Shown here in pieces: positions 8,632 to 18,974 of a stretch of DNA of 64,000 nt. A program made the position numbers and the translations under genes. Each line of letters opens with the position of its first letter. Position 1 is the first letter of the stretch. The DNA is taken from assembly GCF_000308655.1 (NCBI RefSeq), contig NZ_BAGC01000050.1, positions 1 to 64,000 of the forward strand. Reading direction: 5' to 3'. Under the pieces are notes generated by a model. It saw nothing but the letters and a program-made list of their open reading frames with translations, searched no databases and was not told the DNA's origin. Origin of the DNA: Nocardia niigatensis NBRC 100131 (GTDB taxonomy: Bacteria; Actinomycetota; Actinomycetes; Mycobacteriales; Mycobacteriaceae).

Positions 8632-10059
8632 TCACGCAGAATGGATTTCCGAGGTGTCGTCCGCGCGCCGGGGCATGACGGCCGCCGCGCCGATGAGCAC
8701 CACGGCCATGGCGGCCACGCCCACGAACACCACGTGCACGGCCCCCGCGAGTTCCGACGCGACCGGATGGCCCGCGCCGCCGAGGCGGGCATTGACCAGC
8801 GCGCCGAACACGGCCACGCCCACCGCACTGCCCAGCGAGCGGGTGAACATATTGGTGGCGGTGACCACGCCGCGCTCCGACCATTCGGCACTGGCCTGGG
8901 CGGCGATCAGGGTCGGGCTGGCCACCAGGCCCATCCCCATGCCGACGATGAAACAGCCGATCGCCAACTGCCACAGGCTCGATCGCGCGTCCACCACCAG
9001 CAGCGACGACGCGCCGACCACGGCCAGCAGGGCGCCGATCACCGCCGTCGCCCGGAAGCCTATGCGCAGGTACACGTTTCCGGCCTGCGACGCCGATACC
9101 GGCCAGCCCAGGGTGAGCGCGCCGACGGTGAGTCCCGCGATCAACGCCCCGCTCCCCAGCACGCCCTGCGCGAAGGTCGGCACATAGGAGGTGAGGCCCA
9201 GCAGGATCGCGCCGACCAGCAGTGAGGCCAGACTGCTGGCCACGACGATGCGGCGGGTGAAAACCCACAGCGGCAGAATCGGATTCGCGGCCCGCCGCTC
9301 GACCAGGCCGAATACCGCCAGCGTCAGGCCGCCGCCGAGGAACAGCGCCAGGCTGGCGGGCGAGCCCCAGGACCACGCCTGACCGCCCTCGAGCAGCGCC
9401 AGGATGAGCGCGCCGGCCCCGACGGTGAGCAGCGCGGCGCCGAGGTAGTCGATCCGATGGCTCTGCCGCGGAGCGCTTTCGGTGAAGTTCCGCATGATCA
9501 TCCACGCCGCCAGCGCGGCCAGCGGCAGGTTGATCAGGAAGATCCACCGCCAGCTGACGTATTCCGAGAACACCCCGCCGAGCAGTGGTCCCAGCACCGA
9601 CGAGGTGGCCCACACGCTGGCCAGATACGCCTGCACCTTGGCCCGTTCCGGCACCGTGTAGATATCGCCCGCGATGGTCATCGAGATCGGGCTGACGGCC
9701 CCGGCCCCGATGCCCTGTACCGCCCGGAACGCGATCAGCGCGGGCATGCTCGTCGCCAGCCCGCACAGCAGCGACCCCACCGCGAAGGCCCCGATGCCGA
9801 ACAGCATCACCGGCTTCCGCCCCACCATGTCGGCGAGCTTCCCGTAGATCGGCACCGTCACCGCCTGCGCCAGCAGGTAGATGCTGAAAAGCCAAGGGAA
9901 CTGCGCGAACCCGCCCAGCTGATCCGTGATCGTCAGCACCGCGGTCGCAATGATGGTCGAGTCCAGCGCCACCAGCGACGTCGACAACATGAGCGCCGCG
10001 AGAATCGGCCCCCGCTCCGACCGCAACCCGATCGACGACTTCACATCAGTAGCCGTCAT
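8632..10059 (-). CDS. MFS drug-efflux transporter, DHA2-like
   Basis: The 475-residue protein resembles the 14-helix EmrB/QacA (DHA2) drug:proton antiporters. Motif A appears as GKLADMVGRKPVM (about residue 70), motif B-like AVQGIGAGAVSP near 113, and the antiporter motif C-like VLGPLLGGVFSEYVSWRW near 155. It likely exports hydrophobic drugs across the inner membrane. The 290-base spacer upstream (10060-10349) shows no gene; it should hold the promoter, and contains a weak hairpin GACCCGG/CCGGGTC at 10329-10351 just past the DUF885 stop. Confidence 0.9.
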   Translation of the reverse strand: MTATDVKSSIGLRSERGPILAALMLSTSLVALDSTIIATAVLTITDQLGGFAQFPWLFSIYLLAQAVTVPIYGKLADMVGRKPVMLFGIGAFAVGSLLCGLATSMPALIAFRAVQGIGAGAVSPISMTIAGDIYTVPERAKVQAYLASVWATSSVLGPLLGGVFSEYVSWRWIFLINLPLAALAAWMIMRNFTESAPRQSHRIDYLGAALLTVGAGALILALLEGGQAWSWGSPASLALFLGGGLTLAVFGLVERRAANPILPLWVFTRRIVVASSLASLLVGAILLGLTSYVPTFAQGVLGSGALIAGLTVGALTLGWPVSASQAGNVYLRIGFRATAVIGALLAVVGASSLLVVDARSSLWQLAIGCFIVGMGMGLVASPTLIAAQASAEWSERGVVTATNMFTRSLGSAVGVAVFGALVNARLGGAGHPVASELAGAVHVVFVGVAAMAVVLIGAAAVMPRRADDTSEIHSA

Positions 10060-10349
10060 CGGCGACCCCTTCCCTCAACCCAACTCACTCCATGAGTCGA
10101 ACGCACGGCCGGGACCGCTATTCCGCTGCGGGACAAACACGCGCCAACACTCCGTGGGTCTCCGCCCCGACGCACTCTGCGACGGAGAGCCGAAAGACCG
10201 ACCGGCTCGCTCCGACGAGACGTCGACCCACGGACCTGTTCGGCTACATCCCGTCGACAGTGAGCCGACAATGCTCAGCAGATCGCCTTCCCCGGGTTTC
10301 GGAGTTACGAACGCGGGCGACCGGTTTCGACCCGGACGCCCGGCCCGGG

Positions 10350-12038
10350 TCAGAGAGAGGCGGCTAGTTCGCGGAGGACGGGGAGGCTGACGGAGCCTGA
10401 GCCGAGGACCTTGTCGTGGAAGGATTTGATATCGAAGGCGGATCCCAGGCGATCGGTGACGAGGGTGCGCTGGCGGCGGATCTCGAGCTGGCCGACCTTG
10501 TAGGCGACGGCCTGGCCGGGCATGGCGATGTAGCGATCGATTTCGACGCGGATCTCCTCCAGGCCGACCGGGGCATTGGCGGCCATGAAGTCGACGGCCT
10601 GCCGGCGGGTCCAGCCTTTGGCGTGCAGGCCGGTGTCGACGACGAGGCGGCAGGAGCGCCAGGAGTCGGCGGCCAACATGCCGATGCGGGTGAGATCGTC
10701 CGGGTAGAGGCCCATTTCGTCGGCGAGGCGTTCGGTGTAGAGCGCCCAGCCTTCGACGAAGGCGGTGTTGGAGAAGGACATGCGCTGGAAACGCGGGAGA
10801 TGGTCCAGCTCGTTGGCGATGGTGAGCTGGAGGTGATGGCCGGGGATGGCCTCGTGGTAGGCGACCGCGGCGGTCTCATAGCGGTTGCGGCTCTTGGGTT
10901 CCCGCAGGTTGACGTAGTAGGCGCCCGGACGGGAGCCGTCGGCCGCGGGCGTGAAGTAGTAGGCGGCGGGAGCGTCCGCGGCCAGGAAGTCGGGGACCGG
11001 GAGGATGTCGCACGACTCGCGCGGGAGCCGGCCGAACCAGTTGCCCATCTCTGCCTGCGCGGCGGCCAGATACGCGCGGGCGTCGGCCATGATCTCCTCG
11101 CCATCGCCGTAGCGCAGCGCCGAATCCTCGCGCAGGCGAGCGAAGATGGCGGTCTGATCGGCGAGGCCGAACAGGCGGCCGCCCACCTCTTCGTATTCGG
11201 CGCGCAGGCGGGCCAATTCGTCCAGGCCGAGCTGGTGGATCTCGTCCGCGCCCAGGTCGGGCAGCGTGGTGTGGTGGCGCAGCAGACGGCGGTAGATGTC
11301 AGCGCCGTCGTCGCCGAGCCAGCACAGGCCTGGCTTGTCGTCGGGGCGCGAGACGGGTTCCAGCTCGGTGGCCAGCGCCGCCCGGTAGGCGGCGAAGGCA
11401 GGCCGGATGACCTCCCGCGCGACCTCGGTCAGCGCTGCGCGCCACGCGGTTTCGCCGTCCCAGTCCGCCGGTCCGGCCATGGTGACGAACGGGTCGTCGG
11501 CCAGGTCGGAGGCGAGGTAGCCGTCGAGCTGATGGAGCGAGCGTTCGATGGTGATGTGCGCGGGCGTGCGCCCGGCCGCGAGCCCCGCCCGGAACCGCTC
11601 CACGGCCTGGTTCATCAGGGTGCCGAACTGCCGGTAGCGCTGCACCAGCCGCTCCGCGTTCTCCGGCTGGGGCGCGTTCACCAGTGGGGCCATGGTCAGC
11701 ATCCCCGCGTGTACGCCGGTCATCTGATCAGAGGCCATCTCGGCGGGCCGCCACTCCAGATGCGAGACCGCCGAGGCCAATTCGGTGCGCAGCAGGCTGC
11801 GCGTGGTCCGGTCCTCGTCACCCAGCCGTGCCGGGTCCAGCGCGTCCACCTCGGCCAGCAGCCCCCGCCACGTGCCGAGCAGCCGCTCCTCCGCCGCGAC
11901 GGACAGATCTTCGATGCGATCGTCGAATCGCCTGTCCCCCAACAGGGTCGCCTCGCTGGGCGCGGACTCCAGCAGGGCGTCCCAGTACCGGTCGGCGAGT
12001 GCGATGAGTTCCTCGTGCGCGTCCATGTCGACCATCAT
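10350..12038 (-). CDS. DUF885 family protein (peptidase-like)
   Basis: A 562-residue DUF885 protein. The family is related to gluzincin metallopeptidases, and the sequence shows the HEAIPGHHLQ zinc-binding motif near residue 395 with the downstream EGWALYTE glutamate near 430. No signal peptide is seen, so it is probably cytosolic. Three possible starts are clustered (12038, 12035 and 12026); MDAHEEL at 12026 is equally plausible and would give 558 residues. Its substrate is unknown. The gene stands 65 bases from the RNase Z gene and may be co-transcribed with it. Confidence 0.88.
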   Translation of the reverse strand: MMVDMDAHEELIALADRYWDALLESAPSEATLLGDRRFDDRIEDLSVAAEERLLGTWRGLLAEVDALDPARLGDEDRTTRSLLRTELASAVSHLEWRPAEMASDQMTGVHAGMLTMAPLVNAPQPENAERLVQRYRQFGTLMNQAVERFRAGLAAGRTPAHITIERSLHQLDGYLASDLADDPFVTMAGPADWDGETAWRAALTEVAREVIRPAFAAYRAALATELEPVSRPDDKPGLCWLGDDGADIYRRLLRHHTTLPDLGADEIHQLGLDELARLRAEYEEVGGRLFGLADQTAIFARLREDSALRYGDGEEIMADARAYLAAAQAEMGNWFGRLPRESCDILPVPDFLAADAPAAYYFTPAADGSRPGAYYVNLREPKSRNRYETAAVAYHEAIPGHHLQLTIANELDHLPRFQRMSFSNTAFVEGWALYTERLADEMGLYPDDLTRIGMLAADSWRSCRLVVDTGLHAKGWTRRQAVDFMAANAPVGLEEIRVEIDRYIAMPGQAVAYKVGQLEIRRQRTLVTDRLGSAFDIKSFHDKVLGSGSVSLPVLRELAASL

Positions 12039-12103
12039 GCCCGCGCCCGTCGCCGCCGTGCGGCCGCAAGGAAACTTCGCACCCCCAGCGGCAGCGCCGC
12101 TCT

Positions 12104-13042
12104 TCAGCGGCGCGGTGGAACCGGAATGCGCATCAGATCCTCGGCCATCACGATCTCCCCGTCGAAATGGGCACGGGCATCGGCCAGATGCTGATCCAGG
12201 GTGCGATAGCGCTGCGAATAGTGGGTCAGGACCAGCGTGCGGACCCCCGCCTGTGCGGCCACCCGCGCCGCCTGCCCCGCCGTGAGATGCCCGTATTCGA
12301 CGGCCAAGAGCTCATCGGCATCGATGAAAGTGGCTTCGATGACCAGCATGTCCACGCCCTGCGCCAGGTCGTAGACCCCGTCGCAGAGCCGGGTGTCCAT
12401 GACGAACGCGAAACTCTGCCCCGGCCGCGCTTCGCTCACCTGGTCGAGGGTGACCGTGCGCCCGCCGATCTCGACCACGCCGTGCCGCTGCAGTTCACCC
12501 ACGACCGGCCCCGACAATCCCAGTTCGCGCAGCCGCTCGGGAATGAACCGCAGACTGTCGGGCTCGTCGAGCCGATACCCGAACGACTCGACCGGATGCG
12601 ACAGCCGTGCCGCGCGCAGCGTGAAATCGGCCCCCGGCGGCGGCAGTTCACCGTTCTCGGCGATCGGATGCGGTTGCAGTTCCACCCGCCGGTTGTGCGC
12701 CGAGGAATCGATGAGCCGCTCGTAGAAGATCTCACCGGACGCCGGGAAGTAGACGTCCACCGGATGCAGCGCCCCGTCGAGGCTGATGCGGCCCAGTACA
12801 CCGGGCAGGCCGAAACAGTGGTCTCCATGGAAGTGCGTGATGCAGATGCGGGTGACGCCGCTGGCGGCCACGCTCGCGAAGCTCATCTGCCGCTGGGTGC
12901 CCTCCCCCGGGTCGAACAGCAATCCCTCGCGGTCCCAGCGCAGCAGATACCCATTGTGATTGCGCTGTTTGGTCGGTACTTGGCTGGCCGTCCCCAGAAT
13001 GACCAGTTCGCGCTGTGACACGGCCGTCAGGCTACCGCCCAT
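12104..13042 (-). CDS. rnz: Ribonuclease Z (tRNA 3'-processing endonuclease)
   Basis: A metallo-beta-lactamase-fold protein of 312 residues. The zinc motif HFHGDH lies near residue 66, preceded by the glycine-rich LFDPGEGTQRQM typical of RNase Z, with MDTRLC near 205, and LTHYSQRY near 285. It would cut tRNA precursors 3' of the discriminator base. The start at 13042 (MGGSLTAV) is the most upstream sensible one; a GTG at 13021 (SQRELVILG) would give a length closer to typical bacterial enzymes. It is divergent from DUF6153; the copper-type box lies in the spacer. Confidence 0.92.
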   Translation of the reverse strand: MGGSLTAVSQRELVILGTASQVPTKQRNHNGYLLRWDREGLLFDPGEGTQRQMSFASVAASGVTRICITHFHGDHCFGLPGVLGRISLDGALHPVDVYFPASGEIFYERLIDSSAHNRRVELQPHPIAENGELPPPGADFTLRAARLSHPVESFGYRLDEPDSLRFIPERLRELGLSGPVVGELQRHGVVEIGGRTVTLDQVSEARPGQSFAFVMDTRLCDGVYDLAQGVDMLVIEATFIDADELLAVEYGHLTAGQAARVAAQAGVRTLVLTHYSQRYRTLDQHLADARAHFDGEIVMAEDLMRIPVPPRR

Positions 13043-13087
13043 GCCGCCGATCCTCGCGGTGGCGAGTCGGGCGCGTCCCCGCGAGAA

Positions 13088-13102
13088 TACCGACAGGGGG
13101 TA
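13088..13102 (+). promoter_or_regulatory. RicR/CsoR-like copper box, one mismatch
   Basis: TACCG-ACAGG-GGGTA differs at one base from the TACCC-N5-GGGTA motif of the mycobacterial RicR copper regulon. It lies 31 bases before the DUF6153 start and precedes a DUF6153-DUF305 pair, both families often linked to metals. A perfect version of the motif is at 34315-34329. Confidence 0.55.
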
Positions 13103-13133
13103 TCCCATCGGGGGCAGGCGGCGGGTCCGTAGA

Positions 13134-13619
13134 ATGACCGCCGTGATCGAACAGCAGCCCCCAGGCACCCGGTTCATCCGGGCCTTCGGGCTGCTCGCGC
13201 TCCTGTCCGGGCTGGTGGCCATGCACGCGCTGGTGCTCGGCATGAGCCATGACGGCATGGCCGGCGACCACTCCACACCCGCCCGGAGCGCGGCGACCGT
13301 CCTGACCGGGCACATGCACGACGCGATGCCGATGGCGGGTATCGCCCCCATGGTCATGTCCTCGGCTCTGGATGAGGACAACGGCATGTCCATGACCGGC
13401 TGCGGCGGCGATTGCGGCAGCGGTCACGCCGGAATGCACGGCTGCCTGTTCGTGCTCGCCGCACTCCTGCTCGGTCTCGGCCTGGCCCTGCTGGGCTGGG
13501 TCGGTCGCGGTCGTCGCGATGCCGCATCCCGGAAACTGCGCCGTCCGCGCGCGAACCACGCCCGTCCACCTCCGTGGACGGTGCTCTCCCTGGCCGACCT
13601 GGCGATTCTGCGGATCTGA
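13134..13619 (+). CDS. DUF6153-like membrane protein
   Basis: A 161-residue protein with a membrane segment at about residues 15-35 and another at about 103-125. Between them is a His/Met/Asp-rich loop (SHDGMAGDHS, GHMHDAMPM) and a Cys-rich stretch (GCGGDCGSGHAGMHGC), all candidate copper ligands outside the membrane. This plan matches DUF6153. It is the first gene after the copper-type box at 13088 and is followed 90 bases later by the DUF305 gene. Copper handling is inferred from composition, box and neighbour, not shown. Confidence 0.8.
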   Translation: MTAVIEQQPPGTRFIRAFGLLALLSGLVAMHALVLGMSHDGMAGDHSTPARSAATVLTGHMHDAMPMAGIAPMVMSSALDEDNGMSMTGCGGDCGSGHAGMHGCLFVLAALLLGLGLALLGWVGRGRRDAASRKLRRPRANHARPPPWTVLSLADLAILRI

Positions 13620-13709
13620 TGGGCCGCCGCTGCCGCGTATCCCCCACGCGGAAGCGGGTTTTCGCATGCCCTTTCCCTGATTCGCCAGTAATCATCAAGG
13701 AGTTCAACC

Positions 13710-14357
13710 ATGTTCAGCACCCGGATCAAGCTCGTCCTGATCGCCGGCACCGCGGCCACCGCTCTCCTCGCCGCGGGCTGCGGCGGCAATGACACCGACA
13801 CCTCGAAGGCCACGCCGTCCTCGACCACCATGGCCATGGATCACGGCGGCATGCCCGGCATGGATCGCGGCACCGGCACCTCGACGCCGGCCGCCACCCG
13901 CAGCGACTTCAACGACGCCGACGTCACCTTCCTGCAGATGATGTACCCGCATCACGCGCAGGCGGTGGAGATGGCGAAGCTGGTGCCGACCCGCTCGCAG
14001 AACCAGCAGTTGATCACCCTGGCCACGGCCGTCGAGCAGGCGCAGTCGCCGGAAATGCGGCAGATCACCACGCTGCTGCAGAGTTTCGGCAAGCCCGCGC
14101 CGAGCGCCGACATGGGTCACGATATGCCGGGCATGATGTCGAAGGACCGGATGACCAAGCTGGAGAGTCTGTCCGGCCCGGACTTCGACAAGCTGTGGAT
14201 GCAGATGATGATCGAGCACCACCAGGGCGCGATCACCATGGCGAACAGCGAACTGGCACAGGGCACGAACGCCGACGCCAAGGCGCTGGCGCAGTCCATC
14301 GTGACCGCCCAGCAGCAGGAGATCACTCAGATGAACGGCATGCTCGGCCAGAACTGA
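13710..14357 (+). CDS. DUF305 lipoprotein, probable copper-binding
   Basis: The 215-residue product has a lipoprotein signal with lipobox LLAAGC at residues 20-25, a short linker with MDHGGMPGMD, then two DUF305 repeats. These carry MMYPHHAQAVEMA near residue 75 and MMIEHHQGAITMA near 170, the paired Met/His motifs of the family that includes the periplasmic copper protein CopM. An AAGGAG ribosome binding site precedes the ATG. It is second in a two-gene operon with DUF6153 and ends at a clear terminator. Confidence 0.9.
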   Translation: MFSTRIKLVLIAGTAATALLAAGCGGNDTDTSKATPSSTTMAMDHGGMPGMDRGTGTSTPAATRSDFNDADVTFLQMMYPHHAQAVEMAKLVPTRSQNQQLITLATAVEQAQSPEMRQITTLLQSFGKPAPSADMGHDMPGMMSKDRMTKLESLSGPDFDKLWMQMMIEHHQGAITMANSELAQGTNADAKALAQSIVTAQQQEITQMNGMLGQN

Positions 14358-14372
14358 CACCTGAAACGCCAA

Positions 14373-14399
14373 CGGGTGCGCCGGTTTCCGGCGCACCCG
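14373..14399 (+). terminator. Hairpin terminator after DUF305
   Basis: CGGGTGCGCCGG at 14373-14384 pairs perfectly with 14388-14399 around a TTT loop, 16 bases after the DUF305 stop. It can serve both the rightward pair and the convergent small membrane gene. Confidence 0.82.
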
Positions 14400-14408
14400 C
14401 TCGTTGTT

Positions 14409-14702
14409 CTAGCTTCCGATGACGGCGTTCATGATGGTGCCGGCGCTGGTGGCGGTCACGCCGCCGATCATCGCTCCGGCCACCATCTTCGGTGACTCGA
14501 GACCGCCGCCGCTCCACTTCTCCCAGGCGAACCGGCCACCGCCGTAGGTGATGGCGGTGACGCCGGACAGCATGGTGAACCAGGTGAAGTAGCGGACCAG
14601 CTTCATCAGCTTGTCCGCCACGGGCGGCGTCTCCGGGGTCGGGTTGCCGATCTGCGCGACAACCGTGGTGTAAGCGTCATGCACGGCCAGGAGCATGCTC
14701 AC
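14409..14702 (-). CDS. Small two-helix membrane protein
   Basis: A 97-residue protein starting at GTG 14702 (MSMLLAVHDAY), chosen because AGAGGA precedes it at the right distance; an ATG two codons later is the alternative. Two hydrophobic segments (about residues 38-55 and 72-95, the second Gly/Ala-rich) suggest an integral membrane peptide. The general shape recalls holin-like or TrbC/VirB2-like small proteins, but no family is recognised. It starts about 140 bases downstream of the leftward permease gene stop. Confidence 0.7.
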   Translation of the reverse strand: MSMLLAVHDAYTTVVAQIGNPTPETPPVADKLMKLVRYFTWFTMLSGVTAITYGGGRFAWEKWSGGGLESPKMVAGAMIGGVTATSAGTIMNAVIGS

Positions 14703-14842
14703 GATCGGTTCCTCTCGGGATGCTGAGATGGTGCTGACGGGCCGAACTTGTGGCACAACTCTCACTATTCAGAGCAATTGAACCGCATTCCGCGAGGTGG
14801 TGGAATGCCGACACACCACGAGCACCGAACTCGAGCACCCGA

Positions 14843-16366
<1,524 letters not shown>

Positions 16367-16463
16367 TGTCTCTCCTAAATCTGGCTTCTCGGCAACAATG
16401 CAGTTCTCACCGTTCGGTCGCCATCGGGCGAGTTATCGGCGTCACACGGAACCGTATCACCGG

Positions 16464-16477
16464 CTGGTACGTACCAG
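16464..16477. promoter_or_regulatory. 14-bp palindrome between divergent genes
   Basis: CTGGTACGTACCAG is a perfect palindrome in the 198-base spacer between the leftward APC permease and the rightward hypothetical gene. Its place suggests an operator for one or both. No regulator gene is adjacent. Confidence 0.4.
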
Positions 16478-16564
16478 TTCAGCAACAGGCTGGTCACCGA
16501 GAACGCACCAGCGTGCCTGCGCAACGGCACGCCGGGGACCGTCGGGTCGGATTAGTGTTTCGGT

Positions 16565-17437
16565 ATGGCTTTCGGGGGAGCGTCCGCGGGCGGTGATCCG
16601 AGCGCACTGGATCGGGTGCTGGCGCATGCGGACGGCGTCCGGGTCCGGGAGATGCCCGGGGACGCGCCGACCCTGATCGAGGAGCGGGACCCGATTGCCG
16701 TGCGGGCGCTGCGGGACGCCCTGCGCGTCGCCGACCTGCCCGGTTTCGTGTGTATGTGCTGGGGCGATGTGGCTATGGACTTCTTCGATGCCGCCGAGGG
16801 CCCCCTCGCCACCGTCACCCTGCACCACGGCTATGCCATCCGCTGGGACGGCTGGCCCCAGGACGCATTGCTCGCCGACGGCATCCGCACGCTGGAATGG
16901 CTTGCCGTGCGCGGAGTCTCGGTTCCCCTGCGCGAATATCGCGCGGCCGAGCAGCGCCAGGCGGACGGTGACCGCACCGCCCGGCTCTGGGCGGCCGAGA
17001 TCCCCGCACCGCTCATGCCCTACGCCCGTGTCTTCCTGGATACATCCACCACCGGCGGCGGTCTGTCCGGGCCTCAGGTGGAGGAGGCCCGCGCCCTGCT
17101 GATGGGTGCGTACCCGGATGCGGTGGATCGAATCCTGCGCCTCTGCGCGTGGTGCGCCGCGGGCACCGGAGCCTACTCGGGTTACCCAGCGCACGAACGC
17201 ATTCCGGCCCGGTTCCTGGACCTGGAGAATCGCGCCGACTTCGCCCGCGCGGTCGATCTCGCCGATGGCCCGGCCATCGCGGGCGCGGTCCGCTACCTGC
17301 TCAGCTGGGAAACCCGAAAGCGCCTGGCCCGCCTGCTGTCGGCGCTCTCCCCCGCCGCCCGCCACAAGGTCCTCGTCCACGCCCGCGACGCGGAATCGCG
17401 CCGCTGGCTGGAACGCCGCATCTCCAAATTGCAGTGA
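16565..17437 (+). CDS. Conserved hypothetical protein
   Basis: A 290-residue soluble protein with the GC-rich third-position pattern of a real gene. It has no signal peptide or membrane segment. Recognisable features are a Trp-rich central stretch (CWGDVAMDFFD, IRWDGWPQD) and a helical C-terminal half ending in repeated Arg-rich helices. I know no family function. It is divergent from the permease gene and is followed by a decayed stretch. Confidence 0.75.
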   Translation: MAFGGASAGGDPSALDRVLAHADGVRVREMPGDAPTLIEERDPIAVRALRDALRVADLPGFVCMCWGDVAMDFFDAAEGPLATVTLHHGYAIRWDGWPQDALLADGIRTLEWLAVRGVSVPLREYRAAEQRQADGDRTARLWAAEIPAPLMPYARVFLDTSTTGGGLSGPQVEEARALLMGAYPDAVDRILRLCAWCAAGTGAYSGYPAHERIPARFLDLENRADFARAVDLADGPAIAGAVRYLLSWETRKRLARLLSALSPAARHKVLVHARDAESRRWLERRISKLQ

Positions 17438-17526
17438 GCCACCGCCGAGTTGCCGTGCCGATCGCCCGATGGGTTGGGCCGGGAACGGCTTCTCGGCGCA
17501 GAACCCTTGCGCCAAGGCGTCATCCA

Positions 17527-17790
17527 TCAATTCGGGGTGTTCGGCCGCCAGCTCGTCGTTCGGGCCGCAGGTGCTCGGATGAACGCCGTCGTCGACCGTC
17601 TCCGTCGCGCCGGCCGACCCCCGTCGAAGTGCCAGAGTTCGCCGTACCAGTACCGTCCGGCGCTGCCCCGCGTCTCGCCCACGATGTAACCGTTTGCGGT
17701 GCGCTCGATTCCGACCGCGAACACTTCGCCGGACCTGACGAAGTCCGACTCGGCGTCGGTCGCCCGGTAGACCGCGAAAGTTCCGCGTGT
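17527..17790 (-). pseudogene. Possible decayed gene after the alcohol dehydrogenase
   Basis: Directly after the dehydrogenase stop, and in the same frame, the minus strand reads as protein-like sequence for about 55 codons (TFAVYRATDAESDF, GEVFAVGIERTANGYIVGE, RYWYGELWHFDGG) with no start codon at its head. It then becomes Arg-rich, while a neighbouring frame reads GPNDELAAEHPELMDD. The pattern suggests a 5'-truncated, frameshifted remnant; a GTG at 17724 could otherwise start a 65-residue frame. The rest of 17438-17526 shows nothing clear. Confidence 0.4.
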
Positions 17791-17793
17791 CGG

Positions 17794-18834
17794 TTACGGC
17801 ACCAGGACCGCGCGCCCCCGGATCTGTCCCGCGTCGAGGCGGCGGAAGGCTTCGGGTCCTTCGGCGAGGTCGAACCGCTCTACCTCCATGTGCAGCTTTC
17901 CCGCCTGGGCGAGAGCCACGCACGCGTGCAGGTCGGCACGGGTTCCGCCCAGCGACTTGCGCACGGTCGCGCCCCAGGGCCAGCCGGGGCCGCCTGCGGG
18001 TCCGGCGGTGATTTCCGGTGCGCCGCCGCCGATTCCGACCATCCGGTAGGCGCCGTTGGGGGCGACGGTCTCGCAGGCGAGCTTGGCGGTGGCGTCCGCG
18101 CCGACGAAGTCGAAGACGGCGTCCGCGCCGCGTCCGCCGGTGAGGTAGAGGATCTGCTCGGCGGTGTCGTCGCCGGAGAGGATGCCGAGATCGGCGCCGC
18201 AGTCGGCGGCCAGGGCGAGCTTCTCCGGCACGTGATCCACGGCGATCACGCGCACGCCCGAGATGGCGTTGAGGATCTGCACAGCCACGTGCCCGAGTCC
18301 GCCGATGCCGATGGCGACCGCGGTGCCGCCGGGCCGAAGTGCTTCGCGCGCACCGCGAATGGCGTGGTAGGCGGTCAGTGCGGCGTCGGCGACCGGTGCG
18401 GCCTGAATGAAGTCCAGGTCGCCGATGGGCACGAAGGCGCTGGCGGGAATGCGCACGTACTCCGACATGCCGCCCTCGATGGTGAGGCCGGGGCAGGGCG
18501 GCATGGCGACGCGACCGGCCGCCAGGCAGACGTTCTCGTTGCCGCTCACGCACTCGCGGCAGACGCCGCAGGTCCAGAACAGGTAGACGACGCCGCGTTC
18601 ACCGATCTCGCGCCCGTTCACGTCGGAGCCGATGGCCTCGATGGAGCCGGCGATCTCGTGACCGAGGGTGAGCGGGTCCTCGCGCAGCTGGATCGGGAAG
18701 TTGACCAGGGTCAGGTCGGAGTGGCAGACGCCCGCGGCGCCGACCTTGACGAGCAGGTCGGTAGGTCCGATATCAGGCACGGGGATGTCGTTGATCTGCA
18801 CCTTTTCCGGGCCGGTCCACTGGAGTGCGCGCAT
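17794..18834 (-). CDS. Zinc-dependent NAD(P) alcohol dehydrogenase
   Basis: The 346-residue MDR-family enzyme oxidises alcohols to aldehydes or ketones. Catalytic zinc ligands are in GVCHSD (about C37) and GHEIAG (H59 region); the structural zinc lobe is CGVCRECVSGNENVC near residues 90-104; the Rossmann motif is GIGGLGHVAV near 173. The start at 18834 follows AAGGAAGCACG, a good ribosome binding site. It is divergent from the flavin monooxygenase; together they could run alcohol-ketone-ester chemistry. No adjacent regulator is evident except the TetR further right. Confidence 0.92.
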   Translation of the reverse strand: MRALQWTGPEKVQINDIPVPDIGPTDLLVKVGAAGVCHSDLTLVNFPIQLREDPLTLGHEIAGSIEAIGSDVNGREIGERGVVYLFWTCGVCRECVSGNENVCLAAGRVAMPPCPGLTIEGGMSEYVRIPASAFVPIGDLDFIQAAPVADAALTAYHAIRGAREALRPGGTAVAIGIGGLGHVAVQILNAISGVRVIAVDHVPEKLALAADCGADLGILSGDDTAEQILYLTGGRGADAVFDFVGADATAKLACETVAPNGAYRMVGIGGGAPEITAGPAGGPGWPWGATVRKSLGGTRADLHACVALAQAGKLHMEVERFDLAEGPEAFRRLDAGQIRGRAVLVP

Positions 18835-18974
18835 CGTGCTTCCTTGCCTCGAGCTTGTGATCTGGCGCACACGGTAACACTCGCTTTACACTGCGTCTAT
18901 CGAATGACGGATTGTCTACCGATTTCCCGGAAGGTCTTCCCACTACGTCGGACAGGTGTCTACGCTCGCGTCCC

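Noticed and set aside
16457..18553. 698-codon minus-strand open frame
   Set aside because: It is Arg/Gly-rich translation opposite a real gene and out of frame with the dehydrogenase; no start or domain is credible.
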